This document shows positions 7,084 through 15,634 of a stretch of 20,413 nt of DNA, piece by piece. The position numbers were made by a program, and so were the translations under genes. The stretch lies in the NCBI GenBank assembly GCA_016865955.1, contig VGNW01000016.1, positions 1 through 20,413 of the forward strand, written 5' to 3'. Numbering within the stretch: the first letter of the stretch is position 1; each line of letters opens with the position of its first letter. The stretch comes from Chloroflexota bacterium (lineage in GTDB: Bacteria; Chloroflexota; Dehalococcoidia; SZUA-161). Below the pieces are notes generated by a model that was not told the origin of the DNA, did no database searches, and worked only from the letters and a program-made list of their open reading frames with translations.

Positions 7084-7429
7084 TTACTTCTTGACTCTGC
7101 CACTTTATCATAAACGTATGAGATACAGGTTCGCTAACACACGCCCGGCGGAATGCCGCCGCTCCAAGGGGACATGCTTGAGGTGCATGCGCCCTATATA
7201 CCGCGGCGGCGTCAGGTTTCGCGGCCGCTTCTGGCACGAAAGCTGCTTCAAGAAGCTGTAATGCGCCGGAGCATCATTTGGACCGCAGTCCACACTGTCT
7301 CCAAATATTCTCGTTCTCTCCTCAGTTTAAGCTTTCCCGAATTGACAATACACGGTCCTTCATCTAGGATATGCCCGCTGAGCTTGCCCTTTCTTTGAAT
7401 GAGTTAGTCCCTTTTGAAGGAGGCCGCCA
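7084..7429. other. 346-base intergenic region with palindromes and the amidase promoter
   Basis: It contains a perfect hairpin CGGCGG-AATG-CCGCCG (7146-7161), a second interrupted hairpin (GGG..CATGC / GCATG..CCC, 7168-7194), several GC-rich palindromes around 7198-7228, and the promoter at 7342-7370. An 81-codon open frame across 7153-7398 has no protein-like features and no ribosome site, and I do not call it. Confidence 0.55.
7342..7370 (+). promoter_or_regulatory. Sigma-70 promoter for the penicillin-amidase-like gene
   Basis: A consensus -35 TTGACA (7342-7347), exactly 17 bases, then -10 TAGGAT (7365-7370, four of six). Transcription would begin near 7377, giving a leader of about 53 bases with GAAGGAGG before the ATG at 7430. 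Confidence 0.7.
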
Positions 7430-10036
7430 ATGCCTAAGACTCGGAAGGGAAAGATTGTCGGAATTGTCCTCATCGCTTTAGTCGCTATTATCGTAATCGT
7501 CCTGGTGGGCGGCTATATCTTCTATCGCGATTTGACCCGTGGCCCGCTGCCCCGGCACGAGGGTGAGTTGCAGGTCGAGGGCATTAACGACAGTGTTGAA
7601 ATTATGCGGGATGAGTTGGGCATACCGCACATCTACGCCAGCAACTTGCATGACCTGTTCTTCGCTCAGGGATACACACAGGCACAGGACCGCTGGTGGC
7701 AGATGGAGTTCTGGCGGCATATCGGAAGCGGGAGGATTGAAGAGCTGACGGGCAGGAACGATGATGTTCTGGAAGCAGACCTCTTGATTCGCACCCTGGG
7801 CTGGCGTCAGTTAGCGGAACGCGAGGTTGAACTTCTCGACAGCGATACCAGAACCGCCCTCCTTGATTTCGCCGATGGCGTTAATGCTTATATCAGCAGC
7901 CGCAATTACGGCGACCTTGCTCTTGAGTACGGTGTCCTCAAATTGACGGGGAAGAGCATAAAAATCGAGCCCTGGACGCCCGCTGACACGCTGGTATGGG
8001 CGAAGGTGATGGCGTGGGATTTGGGTCCTATGGTCAATAGCGAGGAGACACGCGCTAAACTATACGAAGCCATTGGGCAGAAGATGACCGACCAGTGGAT
8101 GACACCGCCCTGGCCTTATGGCGAGAAACCTACCATACTTCAAACTGACGATATCGACACAAATGGGTCTACGACTGATATAATGACCAGCAATAAAACC
8201 TGGTTTGAAGGAGAGGACATCCTTGCCAGTTTCAGCGCCCTGCCTGATATCAGTTTCGTCTTCGGCAAGGGTCGGGGACTGGGAAGCAACAACTGGGTGG
8301 TCAGCGGCAATCTGACTGAGAGCGGCATGCCTTTGTTAGCCAATGACCCCCACCTCGGTATCCAGATGCCGTCCATCTGGTATGAGATTGGCTTGCACTG
8401 CCAAACTCACAGTGGGGAAAGCATTTTAGACGTGGTCGGCTTTACATTTGCGCCGATGCCGGGGATCGTCATCGGTCATAATAGCTACATAGCGTGGGGC
8501 GTTACTAACAACGGCTCCGATGTGTTCGACCTGTATCGAATTCGGGTGAACCCCGATAATCCGTTCCAGTATGAATGGAACGGAAGCTGGCGCGATATGA
8601 CCGTGCGGGAGGAGACGATTCGTTTCGCCGGCAGTTCCGAGACGATAACCATCCAGGTAAGAGAGACGCATCTGGGACCGATTATCAACGACAACAAGCT
8701 GGATGAGGAGACCGGCAAGCTGACGGGGCTCAATAACGAAGACCCGATGGCGGCTCACTGGACTGCTTTGCAGCCATGCACACTGGCGCGTGCTGTCATG
8801 TCCATAGACAAAGCGGAAAACTGGGATGAGTTCCGTAATGCACTTCGATACTGGGATGTACCTTCGCAGAACTTTGTTTATGCCGATATAGAGGGAAATA
8901 TAGGCTATCAAATGCCTGGTCGTATCCCTATTCGCGTGGAAAACCACAGCGGCTTGGTGCCGGTACCCGGCTGGACGGATGAGTTCGAATGGCAGGGCTT
9001 CATTCCCTTCGACAAGCTTCCCAGCATACTGAATCCGGAACGGGGCTATATTGTCACAGCCAACCAGCAGGTGGTTCCACCCGAGTACTATGACTGGCTG
9101 GCGCAGGAGCTGGGCGAAGGGAGGAATTACGTATTCAGCCTTGAATGTGATTACGGCTACCGCGCTCAACGCATTACGGACATGCTGAAGGAAACCCCGA
9201 AACATACTATTGAGAGCTTTCAGCGCATACACGGAGATAACAAATCGCTCAGTGCTGAGGAGTTGATGCCTTACCTCGCCAGCCTTTACCTCGATGATGC
9301 TGAGCTTGCTGATGCGCGCAACTGGCTGCTGGAGTGGGACTTCTACTTCGATAGGGACAGCTCTCGCGCTGTGCTTTATGCCGAGTTCTGGGCGAGGCTG
9401 ATGGACAACCTGTTTAACGACCAGATATTTCACGAGGAGCTGGACGAGGACGTTAAAGCCTATGGCACCGACGCCGAAATGCGGGCTGTCTATCTGCTGA
9501 TGGAAGACCCCCGGAATGCCTGGTGGGACGACATCAGGACAACAGATGTGGTAGAGACGCGCGACGATGTATTGCTCAAATCGCTGCAAGAGGGCTATGC
9601 CAGTGCCAGAGCCGACCTTGGTAAAGACAGGGAAAAGTGGAAATGGGGTGATTTGCACAAAGCGACTTTTGTCAGCATGCCGCTGGGCGAGAGCGGCGTG
9701 TGGTTCATTGAGAGGATGGTCAATCGCGGCGCGTTTGCCGTCGGTGGGAGTATGGCGACGGTGAATAATACAGCGTGGCTGGTGAATTACAAAGACAAAG
9801 GGTTGTTTGACGTTATTTTCCTGCCGTCGATGCGCATGGTCTGCGACCTCTCCGACTTCACGCGGAGCGTAAGCATGCACACTACGGGGCAGAGCGGTCA
9901 CCCTTACAGTCCGCATTATGCCGACATGATAGACCCGTGGCGCAATATAGAATATCACTCCATGCTGTGGACGCGGCAGCAGGTTGATGTGTCTCACGTT
10001 GACCTCATTGTCCTGAATCCCGCGCATGGTTCTTGA
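7430..10036 (+). CDS. Penicillin amidase family Ntn-hydrolase, membrane-anchored
   Basis: An 868-residue precursor of an N-terminal-nucleophile amidohydrolase that cleaves N-acyl amides. Family members hydrolyse beta-lactam side chains, acyl-homoserine lactones or other acyl-amides; the substrate here is unknown. Residues about 9-31 form an uncleaved-looking membrane anchor (no lipobox), so the enzyme should face outward. The alpha-chain region contains QGYTQAQDRWWQMEF at 80-94, a family signature. Self-cleavage is expected before Ser286 in GRGLG-SNNWVVSG, making Ser286 the nucleophile of the beta chain. NNGSDVFDLY at 360-369 is a further conserved family stretch. Length fits the family. It has its own promoter and an AAGGAGG ribosome site. 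The long open frame on the opposite strand (8426-10057) is a shadow. Confidence 0.93.
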   Translation: MPKTRKGKIVGIVLIALVAIIVIVLVGGYIFYRDLTRGPLPRHEGELQVEGINDSVEIMRDELGIPHIYASNLHDLFFAQGYTQAQDRWWQMEFWRHIGSGRIEELTGRNDDVLEADLLIRTLGWRQLAEREVELLDSDTRTALLDFADGVNAYISSRNYGDLALEYGVLKLTGKSIKIEPWTPADTLVWAKVMAWDLGPMVNSEETRAKLYEAIGQKMTDQWMTPPWPYGEKPTILQTDDIDTNGSTTDIMTSNKTWFEGEDILASFSALPDISFVFGKGRGLGSNNWVVSGNLTESGMPLLANDPHLGIQMPSIWYEIGLHCQTHSGESILDVVGFTFAPMPGIVIGHNSYIAWGVTNNGSDVFDLYRIRVNPDNPFQYEWNGSWRDMTVREETIRFAGSSETITIQVRETHLGPIINDNKLDEETGKLTGLNNEDPMAAHWTALQPCTLARAVMSIDKAENWDEFRNALRYWDVPSQNFVYADIEGNIGYQMPGRIPIRVENHSGLVPVPGWTDEFEWQGFIPFDKLPSILNPERGYIVTANQQVVPPEYYDWLAQELGEGRNYVFSLECDYGYRAQRITDMLKETPKHTIESFQRIHGDNKSLSAEELMPYLASLYLDDAELADARNWLLEWDFYFDRDSSRAVLYAEFWARLMDNLFNDQIFHEELDEDVKAYGTDAEMRAVYLLMEDPRNAWWDDIRTTDVVETRDDVLLKSLQEGYASARADLGKDREKWKWGDLHKATFVSMPLGESGVWFIERMVNRGAFAVGGSMATVNNTAWLVNYKDKGLFDVIFLPSMRMVCDLSDFTRSVSMHTTGQSGHPYSPHYADMIDPWRNIEYHSMLWTRQQVDVSHVDLIVLNPAHGS

Positions 10037-10072
10037 CAAATCGGTGTCGATTTGCAAAAATTTGCTACCCGC

Positions 10073-11596
10073 ATGAAGACGCTGCTGATAAATCCGCCGT
10101 ACCCTTTATCGGAAGTTCCCATCATTCCTATGGGGATTGCCTATATAGCCGGCGTGCTGGAGCAGAATGGCTACGAGGTTCAAGTGCTCGATCTCCTGGT
10201 GTCCAGGGAGTCGAAAGACAAGATAAAGCGCAAGCTTGAAGAATTTCAGCCCGATTTCGTGGGCACAACCTGCGTCACTGTAAACTACCACATTGCCTCT
10301 GACATTCTCAAATACTGCAAACAGGTTGACAAGGATGTAGTTACCATTATCGGCGGACCCCATGTGAGCTTCACCGCTGCAGAAACGCTCTGCGAAGCGC
10401 CCTGGATAGACATCGTGGCTGTAGGCGAGGGCGAGTTCACCATGCTCGACCTGGTGAAAGGCAAGAAATTCGAGCATACCCCGGGCATCGCCTTCAGAGC
10501 CAATGGAACTATCGAGCAAACTGTGCAGCGTCCTTTAATTCAGAACCTGGATGAACTGCCGCTGCCGGCGAGGCACCTCTTCCCGCTGTCCCGTTACCAC
10601 GCTCTCGACGCCGCCTGCAGCCTGATGGCGGGCAGGGGCTGTCCGTTTAGCTGCATCTTCTGTGTCGGCTCCAGGATGGGCGGCAGGAGGATGAGATACC
10701 GCGACCCCAGACTGGTCGTGGACGAAATCGAGCACTGCCTGGGCTATGGCTTCACCGAGATGCATATCGAAAACGACCTGCTCACGCTCAACCAGAAACA
10801 TCTTTACGCGTTCTGCGATGAGATAATGTCTAGGGGGCTGAGATTCACCTGGAGCGCCTTTGCGCGGGTTGACACCGTCAATCCCGAGATGTTGAAAAAG
10901 ATGAAAGAGGCAGGCTGCACGGCGCTTCTCTACGGCGTCGAGAGCGGGGTGCAGGAGATTCTGGACAAAATCAAGAAGAAGATTACATTGGAGCAGGCTC
11001 GTAAAGCCGTCAAGATGGCGAACGAAGTCGGTATCGATGTCCAGGCTACCTTCATCCTCGGTCTGCCCGGCGAGACCAAGGAGACCCTGAACCGGACCGT
11101 GAAATTTGCCCAAGAACTCGATGCCTTCTACGGTTTGCATGTGCTGGCGCCTTTCCCCGGCACCGAAGTGCGCGATAAAGCGAAGGAATACGGTCTGGAG
11201 ATACTGACCAGCGACTGGACTAAGTACGATGCCAACAGGCCGGTGACCCGGACGGAGGGCTGCAGCCCCGAGGACATAATCTCGCTGCTGTACAGATACT
11301 ATATGGGGCTGAGGCTCACGCATGACGACCTGACGGGCGTCAACACGGGGCAGGCTGAGATAGAAAAAGAGAAAAGAAAGCCTCCTCTGGCGTGGGCACT
11401 GCTCAAGAATGACGTGATAGAAAGCATCTGCCCGATAAAGCTGGATAAAGGGCCTCTGGAAGACCTGGCAGCCAAAATAGCGCAGCTTGTAGCATATCCG
11501 CAGCAGCAAATCCTCAGCAGTGCCGGAAGCTGGGTTGATAAAGGTATACTCAAATACACCCTCAAAGACAGCCACACCGCCTGGCGGTGGGGATAA
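10073..11596 (+). CDS. B12-binding-domain radical SAM enzyme
   Basis: A 507-residue protein of the cobalamin-dependent radical SAM class (BchE/methylase-like). The N-terminal B12-type Rossmann domain (about 1-145) begins KTLLINPPYP and includes IIGGPHVSF at 92-100 and VGEGE at 117-121. The radical SAM core has RGCPFSCIFC at 188-197, giving the cluster ligands C190, C194 and C197, followed by MHIEND at 230-235 and YGVESG at 287-292. Substrate is unknown; relatives methylate or cyclise unactivated carbons. I chose ATG 10073 over the upstream TTG at 10052 because the protein then starts with the usual family N-terminus. No Shine-Dalgarno sequence precedes it. A TTGACA overlapping the end of the amidase gene (10033-10038) with a weak -10 (AAAAAT, 10056-10061) could drive a nearly leaderless transcript. 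Confidence 0.9.
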   Translation: MKTLLINPPYPLSEVPIIPMGIAYIAGVLEQNGYEVQVLDLLVSRESKDKIKRKLEEFQPDFVGTTCVTVNYHIASDILKYCKQVDKDVVTIIGGPHVSFTAAETLCEAPWIDIVAVGEGEFTMLDLVKGKKFEHTPGIAFRANGTIEQTVQRPLIQNLDELPLPARHLFPLSRYHALDAACSLMAGRGCPFSCIFCVGSRMGGRRMRYRDPRLVVDEIEHCLGYGFTEMHIENDLLTLNQKHLYAFCDEIMSRGLRFTWSAFARVDTVNPEMLKKMKEAGCTALLYGVESGVQEILDKIKKKITLEQARKAVKMANEVGIDVQATFILGLPGETKETLNRTVKFAQELDAFYGLHVLAPFPGTEVRDKAKEYGLEILTSDWTKYDANRPVTRTEGCSPEDIISLLYRYYMGLRLTHDDLTGVNTGQAEIEKEKRKPPLAWALLKNDVIESICPIKLDKGPLEDLAAKIAQLVAYPQQQILSSAGSWVDKGILKYTLKDSHTAWRWG

Positions 11597-11628
11597 CAGG
11601 CTTGTCTACTTACTCAGCCAGCTTGCTT

Positions 11629-11640
11629 ACATTGCAATGT
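11629..11640. promoter_or_regulatory. 12-base perfect palindrome upstream of the ribD promoter
   Basis: ACATTGCAATGT is its own reverse complement and ends 14 bases before the -35 element of the ribD promoter. The position suits an activator or repressor site. No regulator gene is adjacent. Confidence 0.4.
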
Positions 11641-11654
11641 GCTCGTTTGCGTAG

Positions 11655-11682
11655 TTGACAGGATTTCTCTGCCGTATATACT
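11655..11682 (+). promoter_or_regulatory. Sigma-70 promoter for ribD
   Basis: A consensus -35 TTGACA (11655-11660), 16-base spacer, -10 TATACT (11677-11682, five of six). It leaves a leader of roughly 40 bases, too short for an FMN riboswitch. Confidence 0.7.
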
Positions 11683-11728
11683 GAGCACTGGTCTTCATCT
11701 AGTCCTCGAGTAAGAAAGGTTTCCCGAC

Positions 11729-12814
11729 GTGAACGATGAGCACTATATGAAGCTGGCTTTGAGCCTGGCGCGAAAAGGGTTGGGGAAGACCAGCCCCAAT
11801 CCTATGGTGGGCGCGGTTATCGTTAAAAGGGGCAAAATAATCGGCAAAGGCTATCACCATCGCTTCGGGGGCCCTCATGCTGAAATCGAGGCTATTAAGG
11901 ACTGTAAAGGCAGCATAGACGGCGCTACACTTTATGTTACCCTCGAGCCGTGCTGCCACACGGGCAAGAAGACCCCGCCCTGCCTGGATGCCCTGCTCAA
12001 ATACGACCTGAAGCGTGTGGTCATCGGCACGCTCGACCCCAATCCGCAGGTGAGCGGCAGAAGCATCCAGAAATTGCAGGAAAAAGGTGTTCAGACTCAA
12101 GTCGGCGTGCTTGAGGAGGAGTGCTGGAAGCTCAACGAGACCTATTTCAAATTTATTCAGACGGGGATGCCTTTAGTCACGCTGAAGTTCGCCCAGACGC
12201 TGGACGGGCGCATCGCCACGCTGACGGGCGATTCGAAATGGATAAGCTCGGAGAGGTCTCTGGAATGGGCGCATAAGCTCCGCAGCGAGCACGACGCTGT
12301 GATGGTCGGCGTGGGGACGGTGCTCAAGGACGACCCGCAACTGACAGTGCGACTGAACAGGGGACGAAACCCGGTTCGAGTGGTCGCGGACAGCAGGCTA
12401 AGGACGCCGCTGGGCGCTAAAATCCTCAAAGAGCAGAATCTCGCGCAAACAATCATCGCGACTACCAGGCGCGCCGATTTGGAAAAGATAGCAGCTTTCA
12501 AGGCGCTCGGTGTTGATGTGCTGGTTCTTCCCGAAGACAGAGAGGGCGAAGTCAATCTGAAGGAATTGCTCAAGAGGCTGGGGCAGCGCAATATCTCATC
12601 GGTTCTGGTCGAAGGCGGTGCGACGACCATCACGTCGTTCATCCGGCAGGGGCTGGCAGACAGGCTGGTGGTGATTATCGCGCCGAAGATTCTGGGCAAG
12701 GGGCTTGAAGCGGTAGACGACCTGGGCATACGGGAGATCAGCCGTTCGTTAAAGCTATCTTTCGATAAGGTTTACAGGAAAGGCGAAGACCTGATTATCG
12801 AGGCGAAGGTGTAG
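11729..12814 (+). CDS. ribD: Bifunctional riboflavin biosynthesis deaminase/reductase RibD
   Basis: Catalyses the deamination and side-chain reduction of the pyrimidine intermediate in riboflavin synthesis. The 361 residues match the full two-domain length. The N-terminal deaminase has TSPNPMVGAV at 21-30, the zinc/catalytic HAE at 50-52 and PCCHTGKKTPPC at 74-85 (zinc ligands H50, C76 or its neighbour C75, and C85). The C-terminal reductase (about 148-361) has TLKFAQTLDGRIA at 151-163, VGVGTVLKDDPQLTVR at 193-208 and VEGGATT at 294-300. The start is GTG with AAGAAAGG about 9 bases upstream. No other rib gene is in the window, so the pathway is dispersed in this genome. Confidence 0.95.
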   Translation: MNDEHYMKLALSLARKGLGKTSPNPMVGAVIVKRGKIIGKGYHHRFGGPHAEIEAIKDCKGSIDGATLYVTLEPCCHTGKKTPPCLDALLKYDLKRVVIGTLDPNPQVSGRSIQKLQEKGVQTQVGVLEEECWKLNETYFKFIQTGMPLVTLKFAQTLDGRIATLTGDSKWISSERSLEWAHKLRSEHDAVMVGVGTVLKDDPQLTVRLNRGRNPVRVVADSRLRTPLGAKILKEQNLAQTIIATTRRADLEKIAAFKALGVDVLVLPEDREGEVNLKELLKRLGQRNISSVLVEGGATTITSFIRQGLADRLVVIIAPKILGKGLEAVDDLGIREISRSLKLSFDKVYRKGEDLIIEAKV

Positions 12815-12825
12815 GATTTTGGCAT

Positions 12826-12886
12826 TCAGCTATCAGCGTTCAGCAGTCAGCAAATTGGAAATCGGACAACTGATAGCTGACTGCTG
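12826..12886. repeat. Two mutually exclusive inverted repeats
   Basis: TCAGCTATCAG (12826-12836) pairs perfectly with CTGATAGCTGA (12870-12880). CAGCAGTCAGC (12841-12851) pairs perfectly with GCTGACTGCTG (12876-12886). The right arms overlap, so only one hairpin can form at a time. The CAGC(T)ATCAG/CAGTCAG units look like a degenerate short tandem repeat. It lies between ribD and the first CoA-transferase. Confidence 0.6.
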
Positions 12887-12930
12887 TTGTTTAGGATTTA
12901 GAGTTTCGAATTTAAATAACGGGGTGAACT

Positions 12931-14127
12931 ATGGCGAAACGGGAGCAGGCTCTTTCGGGAATGACGGTGCTCGACCTAACGCACCACATCGCCGGCCCTT
13001 ACTGCACCAAAACGCTGGCTGACTACGGAGCCGAGGTGATAAAAATCGAGAGACCCGGCTCGGGAGACCCCACGCGGTCGATGGGACCCTTCCCCAAGGA
13101 TGAACCTCATCCTGAGAAAAGCGGGCTTTTCTTGTATCTCAACACCAACAAGAAAAGCATCACCCTCAATCTGAAAAGCGCCACCGGCGCAGGCATTTTC
13201 AAAAGCATGGTCGAAAAAGCAGATGCCGTGGTCGAGAACTTCAGCCCGCGCGTGATGCCCGGGCTCGGTCTGGACTATAAAACTCTCAAAGGGATAAACC
13301 CTGATTTGGTGATGACCTCAATCTCCAGCTTCGGGCAGACCGGCCCGTATCGCGATTTCAAAGCTACAGACCTCAATATCTGGGGCTTGAGCGGCATACA
13401 GTACGAGTTGGGCGAGCCGGACCGCCCTCCGCTGCGCATAGGCAACAATGTCTCGGAGTATGTTGCAGGGCTTTACGGCGCCCTTTCCACACTGTCGGCG
13501 CTCTATTATCGTGACGGGAACGGTGCGGGGCAGCATGTGGACATCTCGATATTCGAGGCTTTTCATACCATGCAGCCGTCAATGACGGTGGTCTTTTCCT
13601 ATGCCGGTTTCATCAGACAGAGGGCAGGCATCCGCTTCCCCTGGGGCATCTTGCCCTGCAAGGATGGATATATCGGATTCTATCTGCCCACGCAGGTTCA
13701 CTGGGAGTCGCTCTGCGCTCTGATGCAGATGCCCGAGTTGAGGGAGAAGCCGGAGTACGAGACGCCGATGCTGCGCGAGGAACGCCGCGAGGAGATAAAG
13801 GCTATCATCGTGGACTGGCTCAAGGACAAGCTAATGGACGATGTTTTCCATGCCGCGCAGGAACTGAGGCTGCCCCTGACCATTGTGCCCAACCCCGAGC
13901 AGTTGACGACTACGGAGCAGCATAAGTCGAGGAAATATTTCACCAAAGTAAGCCATCCCGCTGCAGGCAGGCAGACCTATCCGGGAGCACCCTTCAAGAT
14001 GGACGGGACGCCGTGGCAGGCGGGACGCGCCCCGCTGCTCGGCGAGCACAACGAAGAGATTTACTGCCAGCGCCTCGGTTATAGCGTAGACGACCTGATT
14101 CGGCTGAGAGAAGAGGGGGTTATTTAA
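12931..14127 (+). CDS. Class III CoA-transferase (CaiB/BaiF family), Glu at nucleophile position
   Basis: A 398-residue member of the formyl-CoA/carnitine CoA-transferase family, which moves CoA between carboxylic acids. N-terminal LDLTHHIAGPYCTKTLADYGAEVIKIERPG (14-43) is the typical CoA-site opening, and ENFSPRVMPGLGLDY lies at 102-116. The region ahead of GAGQHVD (198-204) aligns residue for residue with family members, but the catalytic Asp of the D-x3-G pattern is Glu176 (EYVAG, 176-180). Activity may therefore be altered or lost. It lies 71 bases before a second, only distantly similar CoA-transferase, so the two may act on one pathway or form a heteromer. Substrates are unknown. Possible roles are activation of aryl or fatty acids, or racemase-like chemistry. 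Confidence 0.88.
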   Translation: MAKREQALSGMTVLDLTHHIAGPYCTKTLADYGAEVIKIERPGSGDPTRSMGPFPKDEPHPEKSGLFLYLNTNKKSITLNLKSATGAGIFKSMVEKADAVVENFSPRVMPGLGLDYKTLKGINPDLVMTSISSFGQTGPYRDFKATDLNIWGLSGIQYELGEPDRPPLRIGNNVSEYVAGLYGALSTLSALYYRDGNGAGQHVDISIFEAFHTMQPSMTVVFSYAGFIRQRAGIRFPWGILPCKDGYIGFYLPTQVHWESLCALMQMPELREKPEYETPMLREERREEIKAIIVDWLKDKLMDDVFHAAQELRLPLTIVPNPEQLTTTEQHKSRKYFTKVSHPAAGRQTYPGAPFKMDGTPWQAGRAPLLGEHNEEIYCQRLGYSVDDLIRLREEGVI

Positions 14128-14198
14128 TTGCAAATTGCAAAGTGAAAAATGTTTGGGATTTGGAGCTTGTAGCTTGTAATTTCTCTTAGGGGGTTGAC

Positions 14199-15506
14199 AT
14201 GTCGGAATTACCGTTGAAAGGCGTGAGAATAATTGATGCCTGTATTTACTGGGCAGGGCCTATGGCTACCATGCTGCTGGCTGATCTGGGCGCTGAGGTT
14301 ATTAAAGTTGAGTCCATTCAGCGCCTCGACCATCTAAGGCTGCTCGGCGGCTGGCCCACCCCTGACGGATACGAATGGTCCGCCGTGTTCAACGGCGCCA
14401 ACAGAAATAAATACGGCATCACTCTGAACATGAACAGCCCCAAAGGAAGGGACATTTTCAAACAACTGGTGAAGCTGGGCGACATCGTTACCGAGAACTT
14501 CAGCCCCCGCGTCATGGAGAACTGGGGGCTGTCCTATAAAGAGTTGAAGAAAATCAATCCCCGCATCATCATGCTCTCCATGCCCGGCTTCGGCACTACG
14601 GGTCCCTGGCGGAACTATGTTACCTTCGGTCCCAATGTGGAGATGGTATCAGGCATGCCCATAGTCAGCGGCTATCCCGACGGCACGCCCATGATGACCG
14701 GATACGTTGCAGACCCCGCCGCAGGCTTGATGGGAGCGGTCGCTGTCATGACCGCTTTGCGGTACCGGCAGCGCACCGGCAAAGGGCAGCGCATCGACCT
14801 CTCTCAGATTGAAGCCTTCACCGGCTTTATGGGGGCTCCCATCATGGACTACTCCATGAACAAGCGGATACAGAAACGCATGGGCAACCGCCATTCGTCT
14901 CTGGCTCCGCAGGGCACATATCGCTGCAAGGGCAACGATGAGTGGGTAGACATCGCCGTATCCTCCGATGAGGAGTGGCAGGGGTTCTGCGAAGCTATGG
15001 GCAATCCTCCCTGGACTCAATGGCACAGGTTCGCCGATGCCTTGAGCCGCTATGAGAATCACGATGAGATGGACAAACTAATCGAGGAATGGACCTCGCA
15101 GCGCGATAAGCGCGAAGTGATGCAGATTCTACAGGAAGCCGGTGTGGCTGCTGCGCCGGTACTTAACTACGGCGAGGTATTGAGCGACCCGCAGATGGTG
15201 GAGAGGGGATTTTTCGAGACGGTCACCAGGCCGGTGACGGGAACGCACCCCTATCCCGGCACTCCCATGAAGTTCACCGAGACCCCGCTCGGCATCCGCA
15301 AGGCAGCGCCCACTCTGGGCGAGGATAACGAGTACATCCTGACCAGGCTGCTGAAGATGTCGAAACAGGAGATAGAGCAGCTTGCTGCGGAGGAGATAAT
15401 CGGCACCAAACCGCAGGGCTGGGCTTTCGCCATGGATGCCGATGAAGCGATATCGAGAATCAAAGACATCCACACCAAAGCCGAAGACTCCAGCAAAAGC
15501 GGGTAG
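14199..15506 (+). CDS. Class III CoA-transferase (CaiB/BaiF family)
   Basis: A 435-residue CoA-transferase with AGPMATMLLADLGAEVIKVE at 19-38, ENFSPRVMENWGLSY at 99-113 and the expected nucleophile Asp172 in DPAAG (172-176), 20 residues before TGKGQRID (193-200). It has a C-terminal extension of about 35 residues (about 401-435) beyond the point where its neighbour ends. An AGGGGG site precedes the ATG. It follows the first CoA-transferase in the same direction and is probably co-transcribed. The active-site Asp suggests this is the catalytically conventional partner. Substrate is unknown. Confidence 0.9.
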   Translation: MSELPLKGVRIIDACIYWAGPMATMLLADLGAEVIKVESIQRLDHLRLLGGWPTPDGYEWSAVFNGANRNKYGITLNMNSPKGRDIFKQLVKLGDIVTENFSPRVMENWGLSYKELKKINPRIIMLSMPGFGTTGPWRNYVTFGPNVEMVSGMPIVSGYPDGTPMMTGYVADPAAGLMGAVAVMTALRYRQRTGKGQRIDLSQIEAFTGFMGAPIMDYSMNKRIQKRMGNRHSSLAPQGTYRCKGNDEWVDIAVSSDEEWQGFCEAMGNPPWTQWHRFADALSRYENHDEMDKLIEEWTSQRDKREVMQILQEAGVAAAPVLNYGEVLSDPQMVERGFFETVTRPVTGTHPYPGTPMKFTETPLGIRKAAPTLGEDNEYILTRLLKMSKQEIEQLAAEEIIGTKPQGWAFAMDADEAISRIKDIHTKAEDSSKSG

Positions 15507-15634
15507 GCTTCAGCTTCTGTCGTACTGCGTCTTGGTCTCCTTGAGACTAAAGTCATTTACCGCGTTTTGCCTCTCGGTATAAAATTATTCTAATAAAACT
15601 ACCGGTGTGATTTTGTCTTTCGTAAGGAGGCAGC

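Noticed and set aside
7153..7398. 81-codon plus-strand frame upstream of the amidase
   Set aside because: It overlaps palindromes and the amidase promoter, has no ribosome site and reads as non-protein-like sequence.
8426..10057. 543-codon open frame on the minus strand opposite the amidase gene
   Set aside because: It is the shadow of a well-supported penicillin-amidase-family gene, with no recognisable domain and no ribosome site. Long antisense frames are common in GC-rich genes.
11597..11728. FMN riboswitch ahead of ribD
   Set aside because: The leader after the mapped promoter is only about 40 bases, and the conserved RFN motifs are absent.
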